Origin: Burkholderia sp. WSM2232
GTDB taxonomy: Bacteria; Pseudomonadota; Gammaproteobacteria; Burkholderiales; Burkholderiaceae
Direction of reading: 5' to 3'
Length of the DNA stretch: 64,000 nucleotides
Assembly: GCF_000472545.1 (NCBI RefSeq)
Contig: NZ_AWZV01000015.1
Location: 114,578 to 178,577 of the forward strand
Shown here: positions 17,608 to 26,630 of the stretch, one piece after another
Numbering within the stretch: the stretch's first letter is position 1
Layout: every line of letters begins with the position of its first letter
Notes under the pieces: generated by a model
Database searches by the model: none
What the model was told of the DNA's origin: nothing
The model's input: only the letters and a program-made list of their open reading frames with translations
Translations under genes and position numbers: made by a program

Positions 17608-18588
17608 TCAGCGGCGGTTAAAGCGTCTCACGACGCAATAGAAGATCCACGGATGCAGCTTGAGCATGGTCATGACGATGGAAAGCTTCAGATGCCGATC
17701 GGCAAACAGGCCGAGCAGGTGCTTCACGCGCAGCTTCGCCGAGACGCTTTGCAAAATGGGGCTGGCGAGGTGGTAGGTCGGCGCCGTGGTCGCGGTCTGG
17801 AACGCGATGGCGCGGAACGCCCAGCTGTATTTGAGCCGGAAGAAGAGGCGCTTGTAGTCGCTAATCGGCAGGGAGGCAGTAGCTTTTTCGACGCGGTCCA
17901 TGATGGCAAACAGGTCGACCACCTGCGGGTTGAAGCGTCTGGAAATTCCCGATTCACGGATGACGTATGAGTAGAGCTTGTCCGGAATGAGACAGACCAC
18001 TTTTGAGTTCGCGAACGTTTGCACCGACACGCAGACGTCTTCGAAAATGAGACCGCACGGATGCTCTGCCGCGACAAAAATCGAGCGGCGCACAATCTTG
18101 TTCCAGCAAAAAGCCGGCAGCTTGAGTTCGAGGACCTTCTGAACGGCTTCCACACCGGTGATGATGCCGTCGCCGGAGTCGATTGCAGCGACTGCGGTGC
18201 CGTCGGGAGTGATGCGTTCGGCGGCGAAATTAACCACATCGGCGTTGTGCCGGTCGGCTTCGCGCAACACGGTGCGAACCAGATCGCGGTGCACGCAGTC
18301 GTCGCTGTCCACACAAAGCACGTAGTCGCCGCGAGCTTCCAATGCGGCGATTTTCCGCGTTTCAGCAAGGCCCTTGTTATCAGCGTTCCTGACCAGCTTC
18401 CAGGGAATGCGATCCTGTTGCGCGAGAATTCGGGCGGCGATTTCACCGGAACGATCGGGGCTGCAGTCGTCCACGGCGATAATTTCGAAATCAGTGCAGG
18501 ATTGCGACAGCAGCGAATGAAGACAGTCCTCGATATAGTCCTCGACCTTGTAGATAGGCAGCAGAACGCTGATTCTGGGTGCGGACAT
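17608..18588 (-). CDS. Glycosyltransferase family 2 (WcaA/EpsJ-like)
   Basis: A 326-residue GT-A fold enzyme. Seen: PRISVLLPIYKVEDYIEDCL at the N-terminus, AVDDCSPDRSGEI near residue 39, NKGLAETRK near 73, and the metal-binding CVDSDDCVH near 95. The later part carries IFEDVCVSVQTFANS, resembling the acidic ED pair that follows the catalytic core in this subfamily. The C-terminal 50 residues are hydrophobic and basic and may anchor it to the membrane. It is not a close relative of the pair at 8.5-10.6 kb. No other saccharide genes are adjacent, so the product is unknown. Confidence 0.87.
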   Translation of the reverse strand: MSAPRISVLLPIYKVEDYIEDCLHSLLSQSCTDFEIIAVDDCSPDRSGEIAARILAQQDRIPWKLVRNADNKGLAETRKIAALEARGDYVLCVDSDDCVHRDLVRTVLREADRHNADVVNFAAERITPDGTAVAAIDSGDGIITGVEAVQKVLELKLPAFCWNKIVRRSIFVAAEHPCGLIFEDVCVSVQTFANSKVVCLIPDKLYSYVIRESGISRRFNPQVVDLFAIMDRVEKATASLPISDYKRLFFRLKYSWAFRAIAFQTATTAPTYHLASPILQSVSAKLRVKHLLGLFADRHLKLSIVMTMLKLHPWIFYCVVRRFNRR

Positions 18589-18950
18589 AGAGCATGCTCC
18601 AGGAAGACAATACCGTTGCCTCGCGAAAAGTTAACTGATCGCGAAGGGAGGGCCAGGAACGGGAAAAAGCAGACAATTGCAGAACGTTTCGCGGCTGCCG
18701 CGCCGCACTGACCGAACGAAGCGGACCAGCGCGCGGATTGCAAACGCAGTTCTTCAAGGAGATTTGTATATGCGCCGCAGCACCGATGTCAGGGAAACGG
18801 GCAGGAACTGAGGAGGTATTGGCGCATTCCACCACTCTCGCGATAGAAAGGGCGCATTTATAGAGGCGGTTTTTCTTCGAAACGCGGTGTTGTCCTGACG
18901 ATGGAAATGCCCGTTTGAGAATGCCCGTTCTTCTGACGGTTAGCCAGTGA
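18589..18950. other. Gene-free stretch between glycosyltransferase and SDR genes
   Basis: No credible gene. A 13-codon ORF on the plus strand (18770-18811) follows a strong AAGGAG but is too short to call. Otherwise it holds the upstream region of the minus-strand glycosyltransferase. Confidence 0.45.
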
Positions 18951-19730
18951 TCAGATGTGGACTCCGCCCGCTACTTCGATTCGCTGTGCGTTGACCCATC
19001 CGAACTCGTCCGAGAGAAGTGCCGCGATCACCGGTCCGACATCGGCCGGCAGACCGACACGCCCAAGCGCTGTGTGGTCCGCGACAGCCTTGTTGACCTG
19101 GGGGTTGTCACGCACGACGCCGCCGCTGAAATCGGTGGCTATCGCGCCCGGCGCAACGACGTTCACTGTGATGCGGCGCGGCCCCAGTTCGAGCGCCATG
19201 TAACGGGTCAGCGCTTCGACCGCTGCTTTCATCGGGCCGTAGATGGCGCGCCCGGCAAACGCGAAGCGTGCGAGGCCGGAGGAGATGTTGACGATGCGTC
19301 CGCCGTCGTTGATTAGCGGCAGAAGCTTTTGCGTGAGCAGGAATGGCGCCTTGAAATGCACTGCGAACTGCGCGTCGAGCTCGGCTTCTGTGCCTGCCTC
19401 GAAGGTCGACGCTGAAGACGTGCCGGCATTGTTCACCAGATAATCGAAGCGCTGTGCACCCCAGCTATCGAGCGCTTCGCGCACTCGCGCGACGAAGGCG
19501 TCGAACGTAGCCGCGTTCTCCACGCTCAACTGCAGCGCGAGCGCTTTCGCGCCCGCCTCGGCGACGAGTGAAAGCACCTTGTCTGCTTCGGCCTGGTTGG
19601 CGTTGTACGTGAAAATCGAGTTGACGCCGCGAGCGGCAAGTCGCAATACCGTATCGCGGCCAATGCCTCGGCTCGCGCCAGTGACGATTGCGATTTTCGC
19701 ACTGGCGAGGTTGGTGTTGGTCGTTGTCAT
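18951..19730 (-). CDS. Short-chain dehydrogenase/reductase
   Basis: A 259-residue NAD(P)-dependent oxidoreductase of the classical SDR type. Seen: the cofactor loop VTGASRGIGRD near residue 16, NNAG at the centre, the catalytic Ser in NISSG, and YGPMKAA, which supplies the Tyr and Lys (YxxxK). The C-terminal GGVHI is typical. ATG 19730 follows AGGA at a good spacing; an in-frame reading 71 codons longer has no homology and runs toward the divergent AraC gene. The 140-bp region between the two genes is probably their shared promoter, and the AraC protein the likely regulator. The substrate is not evident. Confidence 0.92.
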   Translation of the reverse strand: MTTTNTNLASAKIAIVTGASRGIGRDTVLRLAARGVNSIFTYNANQAEADKVLSLVAEAGAKALALQLSVENAATFDAFVARVREALDSWGAQRFDYLVNNAGTSSASTFEAGTEAELDAQFAVHFKAPFLLTQKLLPLINDGGRIVNISSGLARFAFAGRAIYGPMKAAVEALTRYMALELGPRRITVNVVAPGAIATDFSGGVVRDNPQVNKAVADHTALGRVGLPADVGPVIAALLSDEFGWVNAQRIEVAGGVHI

Positions 19731-19870
19731 TGACAGTCCTGTGGGTTGCGTTGGTTTAATTCTCCGCTCGCATGTTTGCTGCGTGAATGCCCGAACCTGT
19801 CTGGTTATTGCCTGATCCTGCTCGCCCATCCTATGATGGACGCACCTCATCCAGCGCTCTCCGAACAGCC

Positions 19871-20767
19871 ATGCCGAACCGACTCGCCACCGCCTTACTG
19901 CGCTACAGAGACAGGTATCCGGCAACGAGCCCGTGTGCGACACCGCTCGAGGGCGTTTTCATTCTTCGCTCCGATCAGCCAAAGCCGCCCACGTTGCGCG
20001 CGGCGAGTCCCGCTTTGTGCATCGTCGCTCAGGGCGCCAAGTGGGCGAGCTTTGGCGGGGAGCGGCTGGAATATCGGGAGGGGCAGGCGCTGGTGGTGGG
20101 CGTGCAAACGCCGTCGCGCGGTCGAGTGTTCGAGGCGAGCCCAAACAAGCCTTGCCTGGTTCTGCTTTTGCAGCTGGATCTCGCGATGATCCGCGCGGTG
20201 GCCAGTGAGATGACGTCGGCGCCTGTGCCGTCGGGCGATCCAGGCTGCGGTGTGTTCGTTGCGAGCTTCGACGGACCACTGGCGGATTGCGCACTGCGCG
20301 TGGTGCGTCTGCTGGATATGCCCGATGCCGCCGCCATCCTGCAGCCGATGATCATGCGCGAGATCGCTTACTGGCTGCTAGCCGGACCGAACGGGGCGCA
20401 ATTGGCGAAGCTCGCGTCGATCCAGCACCCTTCGCACAAGCTCGCGCGCGCGGTCGACAACCTGAGGGAAAATTTTGCGAAGCCCATGCGAGTGGAGGAC
20501 CTCGCGAAGATCGCGCAGCTTAGCGAGTCGGCGTTTCATCGGCAATTCAAGGCCCTGACTGGCTTGCCGCCCCTGCAGTATCAGAAGCAATTGCGCTTGC
20601 TGGAAGCACGCCGACTGCTGCTCTCGCAGTCGATGAGCGCGCAGGCCGCAGCATTCCAAGTGGGCTACGAAAGTCCGTCGCAGTTCAGCCGCGAATACGC
20701 GCGTATGTTCGGCGCTCCGCCGAAAAGGGAATTGGTACATGTAAAGACGATGGCTGAGGCAGCCTAG
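19871..20767 (+). CDS. AraC-family regulator (YqhC-like)
   Basis: Cytoplasmic transcription factor of 298 residues. The N-terminal half (about 1-190) is the AraC_N ligand-binding domain (LEGVFILRSDQPKPP, ALCIVAQGAKW, REGQALVVGV). The C-terminal half carries two helix-turn-helix motifs, FAKPMRVEDLAKIAQLSES and FQVGYESPSQFSREYARMFG. The architecture matches E. coli YqhC, which activates an adjacent aldehyde reductase; here the divergent neighbour is an SDR, so the same logic of a reactive-carbonyl sensor driving a reductase is plausible. ATG 19871 is preferred, as homology begins right after; an in-frame start at 19787 would add 28 residues and eat into the intergenic region. Confidence 0.88.
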   Translation: MPNRLATALLRYRDRYPATSPCATPLEGVFILRSDQPKPPTLRAASPALCIVAQGAKWASFGGERLEYREGQALVVGVQTPSRGRVFEASPNKPCLVLLLQLDLAMIRAVASEMTSAPVPSGDPGCGVFVASFDGPLADCALRVVRLLDMPDAAAILQPMIMREIAYWLLAGPNGAQLAKLASIQHPSHKLARAVDNLRENFAKPMRVEDLAKIAQLSESAFHRQFKALTGLPPLQYQKQLRLLEARRLLLSQSMSAQAAAFQVGYESPSQFSREYARMFGAPPKRELVHVKTMAEAA

Positions 20768-20828
20768 GCCGCCCAAGCTGCATAGGCTGCATAAGCCTCA
20801 CCGTTCACGCGTCTTGCGCGCCACAGCC

Positions 20829-21056
20829 TCAACCACTTTGACGGTTCCCGCCGACCTCTGGATTGCCCGCGCGATCGCTGCTCTGAACGCCGCTCTCCGA
20901 CGAGTGAACCGGACCGGAACCTCGCTCGCCGTTCTCCGGCGCGCCGCCTGTTACCGGCGCTTCCTGCTGGTTGCCGAACGAGCCGCCTCCCGAAGCGCCA
21001 GTGCCTTTGGACGGGTTGCCGCGATCAGTGGATCTTTCTTTGTCAGTGCTGGCCAT
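20829..21056 (-). CDS. Small hydrophilic, disordered protein (75 aa)
   Basis: Begins MASTDKERSTDRGNPSKG and is made almost wholly of Gly, Ser, Asn, Glu, Asp and Arg, with no hydrophobic core, signal peptide or cysteine. It has a strong ribosome binding site: GGAGGAG on the coding strand, seven bases before the ATG. That good signal is the main reason to believe it; an in-frame extension upstream is not supported. It is divergent from another small hydrophilic ORF at 21275. Composition resembles stress-induced hydrophilin-type proteins, but no family is claimed. Confidence 0.65.
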   Translation of the reverse strand: MASTDKERSTDRGNPSKGTGASGGGSFGNQQEAPVTGGAPENGERGSGPVHSSESGVQSSDRAGNPEVGGNRQSG

Positions 21057-21274
21057 TTCGTGCTCCTCCGGTGTCCGATAGATAGTGAGGAGTCGAGCAA
21101 GCATTGCGCCCGCACGTTCGCCGCACCGCTGCACACGTCCGTCGACGCGAGCCGCGTGACAACAGAACGAGATGGAACGCCCCTTGCGGCCGTGGTTGGC
21201 AACCGCGAACGCGGTCAGGACCTTGCGATGATGCAAGGCATTATCAGTCCATCAGGCACACAGGAAGCGCGATC

Positions 21275-21457
21275 ATGAAAACTGCACCTCCGGGCAATCG
21301 CACCGAGCAGGACGCCAAGGCCGAAACGAATTCGGGCAAGCCAGCAACGACACGCACCGACAAGCCGGGCAGCGGCCAACACGCGGCGAACCATACGAAG
21401 GCACGAAGCGACCACGGCGCCGGCGGCGGGGCGAAGCAGCGGCACGGACCGCGGTAG
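21275..21457 (+). CDS. Small hydrophilic basic protein (60 aa)
   Basis: Begins MKTAPPGNRTEQDAKAE and ends GGGAKQRHGPR. It is entirely polar, with many Lys, Arg, Gly, Thr and His, so probably disordered and perhaps nucleic-acid binding. AGGA lies nine bases upstream of the ATG. It is divergent from the acidic/neutral disordered ORF at 20829-21056, 218 bp away, and convergent with the gamma-glutamyltransferase gene. No family is recognised; it could be non-coding. Confidence 0.45.
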   Translation: MKTAPPGNRTEQDAKAETNSGKPATTRTDKPGSGQHAANHTKARSDHGAGGGAKQRHGPR

Positions 21458-21544
21458 GAACGGGCCGCTCGGCTTGCGGGGACGGCGGCCTGCATCCAGA
21501 AAGAGCCCTGGCGAATTCGCCCCGATTACCACGCGACGGTGGCG

Positions 21545-23182
21545 TCAGAACCCGGCAGCGAGCCCGTCGCGGCGGCTGTCGCTGGCCGCGACATAGCCGC
21601 GATCCGGATCGTTGCGGTCGAGCCTCCAGATGAATTGCCCCGAGCCGAAGTCCATGTAAGGGTCGTAGACCGACTTGATGGTATGGCCGCGGCGTTCGAG
21701 CTCTTGCGCCGTGCCGTGATCGAGCGCCGCCTCGATGTCGATCGTGAAGTCGCGGTTGACCTTCCAGCGCGGCGCGTCGCATGCGGCCTGCGGTTGCTGA
21801 CCATAGTCCAGCATGCGCACAACGGTTTGCAGGTGCCCTTGCGGCTGCATGTCGCCGCCCATCACGCCGAAACTCATCACGGCCTCCTGCTGGCCGTCCA
21901 CCTGCCGCGTGAGGAACGCCGGGATGATGGTGTGAAAAGGCCGCTTGCCGCCTTCCACGACGTTGGGCGATTTCGGGTCCATCGAAAAGCCGCAGCCGCG
22001 GTTCTGCAAGGAAATGCCGAGGCCGGGCACGACGCAGCCCGAGCCGAAGCCCATGTAGTTCGACTGAATGAAGCTGACCATCATGCCGCGCTCGTCGGCC
22101 GCCGACATATAGATCGTGCCGCCCGCTTTCGGCATGCCGAAGCCGAACTGCGTCGCGCGTGACGGGTCGATCAGCTTCGCGCGCTCCTTTAGATAGGCGC
22201 CGTCGAGCATCTGTTCGGGCGTCACTTCCATTGAGCGCGGATCGGCGACATAACGGTAGACGTCCGCGAACGCGAGCTTCATCGCCTCGATCTGCAGATG
22301 CTGTGTTTCAATGCCGTCCACCTTCAGCGCTGCCAGGTCGAACTGTTCCAGAATGCCGAGCGCAATCAACGCGGCGATGCCCTGTCCGTTAGGCGGGATT
22401 TCGTGCACCGTGTAGCCGCGATAGTTCTTGCCGATCGGCTCGACCCATTCGGGCTGGAAATTGCGCAGGTCGTCGAGCGTCATGGCGGCGCCGCACTCGC
22501 GCGAGAATGCCGCGATCCGCTCGGCGATTTCGCCTTCGTAATAGGCGCGCGGGCCTTGCTCCGCGATCATGCGCAAGGTCTTCGCGTGGCCGGGCATGCG
22601 CAGGAGCTCGCTCACCTCCGGGGCGCGGCCGTGAGGCATGAAGGCCTCGGCGAAACCCGGCTGGTTCTGGAGTTCGGGCACGGCGGCGGCCCACTTGCGC
22701 GCCACGACGCTCGCCACCGCATGGCCCCGCTCGGCAATTTCGATGGCCGGTTCCATCAGGTCCGCGAACGGCAGCGAGCCGAACTTCCTGTGCAGCGCCT
22801 CCCATCCTGCGACGGCGCCCGGCACGGTTACAGTGTCCCAGCCGCGCATCGGCCGCGCCGCGAGGCCATTCTCCTCGCCGTATTTGCGCCGGAAGTAGTC
22901 GACATTCCAGGCCGCCGGCGCAACGCCCGAGGCGTTCAGTCCGTGTAGCTTCCTGCCGTCCCACACGAGCGCAAACGCGTCGCTGCCGAGCCCGTTCGAG
23001 ACGGGCTCGACGAGCGTAATGGCCGCCGCCGCGGCAATCGCGGCGTCGACCGCATTGCCGCCTTTCCACAGCATGCGTAAGCCCGCCTGCGCCGCGAGCG
23101 GGTGTGAAGTCGAGACGATGTTGCGTGCGAACACGGGCATCCGCACCGTGGGATAAGGGTTCTGCCAGTCGAAGTTAGTCAT
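21545..23182 (-). CDS. ggt: Gamma-glutamyltransferase family protein (cytoplasmic type)
   Basis: N-terminal-nucleophile hydrolase of 545 residues that cleaves or transfers gamma-glutamyl groups from glutathione or related peptides. Seen: GGNAVDAAIAAAAAITLVEPVSNGLGSDAF near residue 37, RPMRGWDTVTVPGAVAGW, and the autocleavage region GGTIYMSAAD, whose Thr is the likely nucleophile, followed by GFGSGCVVPGLGISLQNRG. Unlike the classical periplasmic GGT it has no signal peptide: the N-terminus is MTNFDWQNPYPTVRMPVF. It is the last gene of a peptide ABC-importer operon, 45 bp after the permease gene, which suggests that imported gamma-glutamyl compounds are hydrolysed inside the cell. ATG 23182 is chosen because homology starts there; its ribosome binding site is weak. 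Confidence 0.9.
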   Translation of the reverse strand: MTNFDWQNPYPTVRMPVFARNIVSTSHPLAAQAGLRMLWKGGNAVDAAIAAAAAITLVEPVSNGLGSDAFALVWDGRKLHGLNASGVAPAAWNVDYFRRKYGEENGLAARPMRGWDTVTVPGAVAGWEALHRKFGSLPFADLMEPAIEIAERGHAVASVVARKWAAAVPELQNQPGFAEAFMPHGRAPEVSELLRMPGHAKTLRMIAEQGPRAYYEGEIAERIAAFSRECGAAMTLDDLRNFQPEWVEPIGKNYRGYTVHEIPPNGQGIAALIALGILEQFDLAALKVDGIETQHLQIEAMKLAFADVYRYVADPRSMEVTPEQMLDGAYLKERAKLIDPSRATQFGFGMPKAGGTIYMSAADERGMMVSFIQSNYMGFGSGCVVPGLGISLQNRGCGFSMDPKSPNVVEGGKRPFHTIIPAFLTRQVDGQQEAVMSFGVMGGDMQPQGHLQTVVRMLDYGQQPQAACDAPRWKVNRDFTIDIEAALDHGTAQELERRGHTIKSVYDPYMDFGSGQFIWRLDRNDPDRGYVAASDSRRDGLAAGF

Positions 23183-23227
23183 GTGATTACTCAGATGATG
23201 ACCGTGCACGAAGCACGTCACGAAAAA

Positions 23228-24112
23228 TCAGGATTCGCGCGGATCCAGCGCGTCGCGCAGACCGTCGCCGAGCAGATTGAAGCCAAGAACGGCCAGGAAG
23301 ATCGCAATGCCGGGAAAGATGGACATCCACGGCGCCTGGCTCACGAAGTCTTTTGCGGTGTTCAGCATCGAGCCCCACGAAGGCGCGGGCGGCAACTGTC
23401 CGAGCCCGAGGAACGACAGGCTCGCCTCGGCAATGATCGCGCTCGCGACCGTCAGGCTGCCTTGCACGATGATAGGCGGCAGCACGTTCGGCAGAATGTA
23501 GCGCACGATGATGCGCGCGTGGTCGAGGCCGATCGCGCGTGCGCCTTCCACGTATTCTTCCGCCTTCACACTGATCGCCTGCCCGCGCGTGAGGCGGATG
23601 AAGCGGGGCATGGCCGAAATGCCGATGGCGGCCATCGCATTCACGAGGCTGGGCCCGAGGAATGCGCTCAGCGCTATCGCGAGAATCAGAAAGGGAATGG
23701 AAAGCAGTGCATCGGCGATGCGCGAGATCATGCCGTCGACCAGCTTGCCGAAATAGCCCGCGAGCAGCCCGAGCGGAACACCAAGCAGGACCGCGATGCC
23801 AACCGAGACCACGCCTGCGAGCAGCGACGCACGTGCGCCGAACAGCAGCCGGCTCAGCACGTCGCGACCGAGCTCGTCGGTGCCGAACCAGTGGGTGGCG
23901 GAGGGCGCCTGACGCACGGTCATGAAGCTCGCCTGAACCGGGTCGTAAGGGGTGAGCCACGGTGCGAACAGCGCCGCCGCCACGACGAGCGCCACCAGCA
24001 ACGCGCCGAAGACCGCGGCGCGGTTGCGCATGAAGCGAGCCAGAGCACGGTGGGTGCGCCGCGGCGGCGCGCCGGCATTGGCAGCGGAGCGGACCTGCAA
24101 TGGAGTAGCCAT
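23228..24112 (-). CDS. Peptide ABC transporter permease (DppC-like)
   Basis: Inner-membrane permease subunit of 294 residues. Seen: an N-terminal cytoplasmic tail, a first membrane helix (FGALLVALVVAAALFAPWL), the DppC/OppC signature HWFGTDELGRDVLSRLLFGARASL near residue 75, about six helices in all, and the EAA loop EGARAIGLDHARIIVRYILPNVLPPI that contacts the ATPase. Its ATG shares one base with the stop codon of the upstream permease gene (TGATG), so the two are translationally coupled. It ends GDGLRDALDPRES, standard for the family. With its partner it forms the channel of the importer. Confidence 0.93.
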   Translation of the reverse strand: MATPLQVRSAANAGAPPRRTHRALARFMRNRAAVFGALLVALVVAAALFAPWLTPYDPVQASFMTVRQAPSATHWFGTDELGRDVLSRLLFGARASLLAGVVSVGIAVLLGVPLGLLAGYFGKLVDGMISRIADALLSIPFLILAIALSAFLGPSLVNAMAAIGISAMPRFIRLTRGQAISVKAEEYVEGARAIGLDHARIIVRYILPNVLPPIIVQGSLTVASAIIAEASLSFLGLGQLPPAPSWGSMLNTAKDFVSQAPWMSIFPGIAIFLAVLGFNLLGDGLRDALDPRES

Positions 24113-25056
24113 CAGCTGCGCCTCAGTCGGGGGTTCAGGAGCATATAGAGCACGTCTGCGCACAGATTGACCACGATGAACGCGAGCGCCGTCACCAGCA
24201 CGACACCTTGCACGACAGGGTAGTCGCGATTGAACACCGCATCCACGACGAGCTTGCCGAAGCCGGGGATGGTGAACACCTGTTCCGTCAGCACGGCGCC
24301 GGCCAGCAGTTCGCCGAACAACAGGGCAAACACGGTGACGATCGGAATGAGCGCATTGCGAAACGCGTGCTTGACGACGACCGCGCCGCGCAACAGACCT
24401 TTGGCCCGTGCCGTGCGAATGTAGTCGGTGCGCAGCACGCCGAGCATCGCACTGCGCGTATGGCGCATCAACTGGGCGCCGAGCGCCGCGCCGAGCACGA
24501 ACGCGGGCATCAGCATGGTCTTGATGCTGAGCCACAGGTCTTCGCAGGGCGGCACATAGCCCGACGACGGCAACAGATGCCAACGCACCGACACGATGAA
24601 GATCAGCATGATGCCGAGCCAGAAGTTCGGTATCGACATGCCGGAAAGCGCCGCGATATTCGCCGCATGGTCGAGCGGACCGCCACGGCTGGCCGCCGAC
24701 ACGACACCCGCAGGTATGCCGATGCCGATTGCAAGGACCATCGCCATGAGCGCGAGCTGGAGCGTGACCGGCAACTTCTGGGCGATCAGGGCACGCACCG
24801 GCACGTCGGTGCGCAATGACGAACCGAGGTTGCCGTGCAGGACGTCGCTCACCCAGATCGCGTATTGCTTCGGCACCGGCTGATCGAGGTGATACTTCAC
24901 ACGCAGTGTCGCGATGACCTGAGCGTCCTGGTCCTCACCCGCCATGGCGAGCACCGGGTCGCCCGGCAACAGCTTCTGCAGGCCGAAGATCAGCATGGAC
25001 ACGAGAATGAGCGTGGGCACGGCGACCAGCAGGCGATTGGCGATGATCGGCAGCAT
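24112..25056 (-). CDS. Peptide ABC transporter permease (DppB-like)
   Basis: Inner-membrane permease of 314 residues. It starts MLPIIANRLLVAVPTLILVSMLIFGLQKLLPGDP, the usual DppB/GsiC first helix, and shows YHLDQPVPKQYAIWVSDVLHGNLGSSLRT, the EAA loop RTARAKGLLRGAVVVKHAFRNALIPI, and the closing DVLYMLLNPRLR. ATG 25056 lies five bases after the stop codon of the substrate-binding protein gene. A longer in-frame reading upstream overlaps that gene and is not credible. Together with the DppC-like subunit it forms the translocation pore. Confidence 0.93.
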   Translation of the reverse strand: MLPIIANRLLVAVPTLILVSMLIFGLQKLLPGDPVLAMAGEDQDAQVIATLRVKYHLDQPVPKQYAIWVSDVLHGNLGSSLRTDVPVRALIAQKLPVTLQLALMAMVLAIGIGIPAGVVSAASRGGPLDHAANIAALSGMSIPNFWLGIMLIFIVSVRWHLLPSSGYVPPCEDLWLSIKTMLMPAFVLGAALGAQLMRHTRSAMLGVLRTDYIRTARAKGLLRGAVVVKHAFRNALIPIVTVFALLFGELLAGAVLTEQVFTIPGFGKLVVDAVFNRDYPVVQGVVLVTALAFIVVNLCADVLYMLLNPRLRRS

Positions 25057-25061
25057 GACGC

Positions 25062-26558
25062 TCAGCCCTTGACGGAGACGCCGCGCAAACGCACCAGACC
25101 GTCGGCGGAGGGCGTGAAGCCCTGCACCTTCTTCGACAGCACGAAGGGCCACGGCTGCGCGTAGAGGTAGACGATAGGGGCGTCGTCGGCGAGGATCTTG
25201 CCGGCTGCATCGTAGTCCGCCTTGCGTTCGGCCACGGCGAGTTTCGTGCGCGCGGCGTCGAGCAGCGAATCCACCTGCTGATTGCAGTAATGCGCGTAGT
25301 TCAGGTTGCCCGTGCACGTGTTGAATTGATGCAGGTTGCCGTCAGGGTCGACCCGGCCGGACCAGCCGGTGTACATGGCTTCGAAGTCGCCGCTGTGTCC
25401 GGCGTTCAGCTCCGTTGCGTAATCGCTCGGTCGCAGCTTGAGCGTGATGCCGGACTCCGAGAGCATTGCCTGAAGCATCTGGGTGATCTGGCTTGCGACC
25501 GTGTTGTTCGGATAGGCGAACTCGATCGTCAGATGCTCATGACCGGACGCCTTCAGCAGCGCTTTCGCTTTTGCCACGTCGCGCTTCGTGGTGGGCAGCG
25601 ACGCGTTGTAGTAAGGGCTCGATTTCGGAATGCCCTGGTTCGCGGGCGCGAAAATGCCCGCGCCGATGACCTGGTCTATTGCGTCGCGGTCGATGGACAG
25701 TTCGAACGCCTCGCGCACGCGCTTGTCCTTCAGCGGGCCGTTGCCGCGGGCGCCGTTGTTGATGTTGAACGTCACGTAATAGAAGCCGAGTCCGGTGACC
25801 GGTTTGAACTGCAGACTGGCGTCGCCCTTGACCGACGCGACGTCGGAAGGGGCGAGCCGTTCGAGCATGTCGAGCGAGCCGGAGCGCAGATTGGCGAGGC
25901 GCACCGTGCTGTCGGGAATGGGCTGGAACACCACGCGTTGAATCGGGTACTTGTCCGCGTCCCAGTAACCCGCGTATTTCTCGAGCACCACGCGATCGTT
26001 CTGAACCCGCTGCACGAACTTGTACGGGCCGGAGCAGACCGGGTGCGACGCGACGCCCGCCGCGTCGGACAACGAGCCTGGCGCGAGCATCATGCCTGCG
26101 CGGTCGGCCAGCGTGGCGAGCAGCGCCGCGTCCGGCTGCTTGAGGACGATCTTCACAGTGCCGTTGTCGACCACGTCGACATGATCGATCGACGACAACT
26201 CGCTCTTGCGGTTGCTGGTGGGCAGCGTGCGATAGCGGTCCAGATTGGCCTTCACGGCGGCCGCGTTAAAGGGCTCGTCGTTCTGGAACTTGACGCCCTG
26301 GCGCAGCTTGAACGTCATGCTCCTGCCGTCGGCGCTGGTGGTCCAGGAGGTCGCGAGCATCGGCACGATCTTCAGGTCGGGCGTGACATCGACCAGCGAA
26401 TTGCACAGCGACGCGAACACGATCCGGTCGACGAACTGCACGCTGCGCGCGGGATCGAGCGAACCGATATCGTCCTGCAAACCAATGCGGATGGTGCTTT
26501 GCGCCAGCGCGGCGGAAGCGCTCAGTGTGAGCGCGGCGGCAATCAACATTCTTCGCAT
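25062..26558 (-). CDS. Periplasmic peptide/glutathione-type substrate-binding protein
   Basis: Solute-binding protein of 498 residues (SBP_bac_5 family: DppA, OppA, GsiB). The signal peptide MRRMLIAAALTLSASAALAQ is cut near residue 20. Seen: LQDDIGSLDPARSVQFVDRIVFASLCNSLV, LRQGVKFQNDEPFNAAAVKANLDRY, and KDKRVREAFELSIDRDAIDQV, all conserved blocks of the family. Length is typical. It delivers substrate to the two permeases encoded just downstream. Nothing in the sequence fixes the ligand, but the gamma-glutamyltransferase gene at the end of the operon favours glutathione or gamma-glutamyl peptides over ordinary dipeptides. AGGA precedes the ATG at normal spacing. Confidence 0.92.
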   Translation of the reverse strand: MRRMLIAAALTLSASAALAQSTIRIGLQDDIGSLDPARSVQFVDRIVFASLCNSLVDVTPDLKIVPMLATSWTTSADGRSMTFKLRQGVKFQNDEPFNAAAVKANLDRYRTLPTSNRKSELSSIDHVDVVDNGTVKIVLKQPDAALLATLADRAGMMLAPGSLSDAAGVASHPVCSGPYKFVQRVQNDRVVLEKYAGYWDADKYPIQRVVFQPIPDSTVRLANLRSGSLDMLERLAPSDVASVKGDASLQFKPVTGLGFYYVTFNINNGARGNGPLKDKRVREAFELSIDRDAIDQVIGAGIFAPANQGIPKSSPYYNASLPTTKRDVAKAKALLKASGHEHLTIEFAYPNNTVASQITQMLQAMLSESGITLKLRPSDYATELNAGHSGDFEAMYTGWSGRVDPDGNLHQFNTCTGNLNYAHYCNQQVDSLLDAARTKLAVAERKADYDAAGKILADDAPIVYLYAQPWPFVLSKKVQGFTPSADGLVRLRGVSVKG

Positions 26559-26630
26559 GCGGGGTGTCCTTGTTGCGGTTCAGGTTGCAATGGGATGGCG
26601 TTATCTGTGCGCGGCGGCGGTTTGTCCGGG

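Noticed and set aside
18770..18811. 13-codon ORF behind a strong AAGGAG
   Set aside because: Too short and without coupling to a gene downstream on the same strand.
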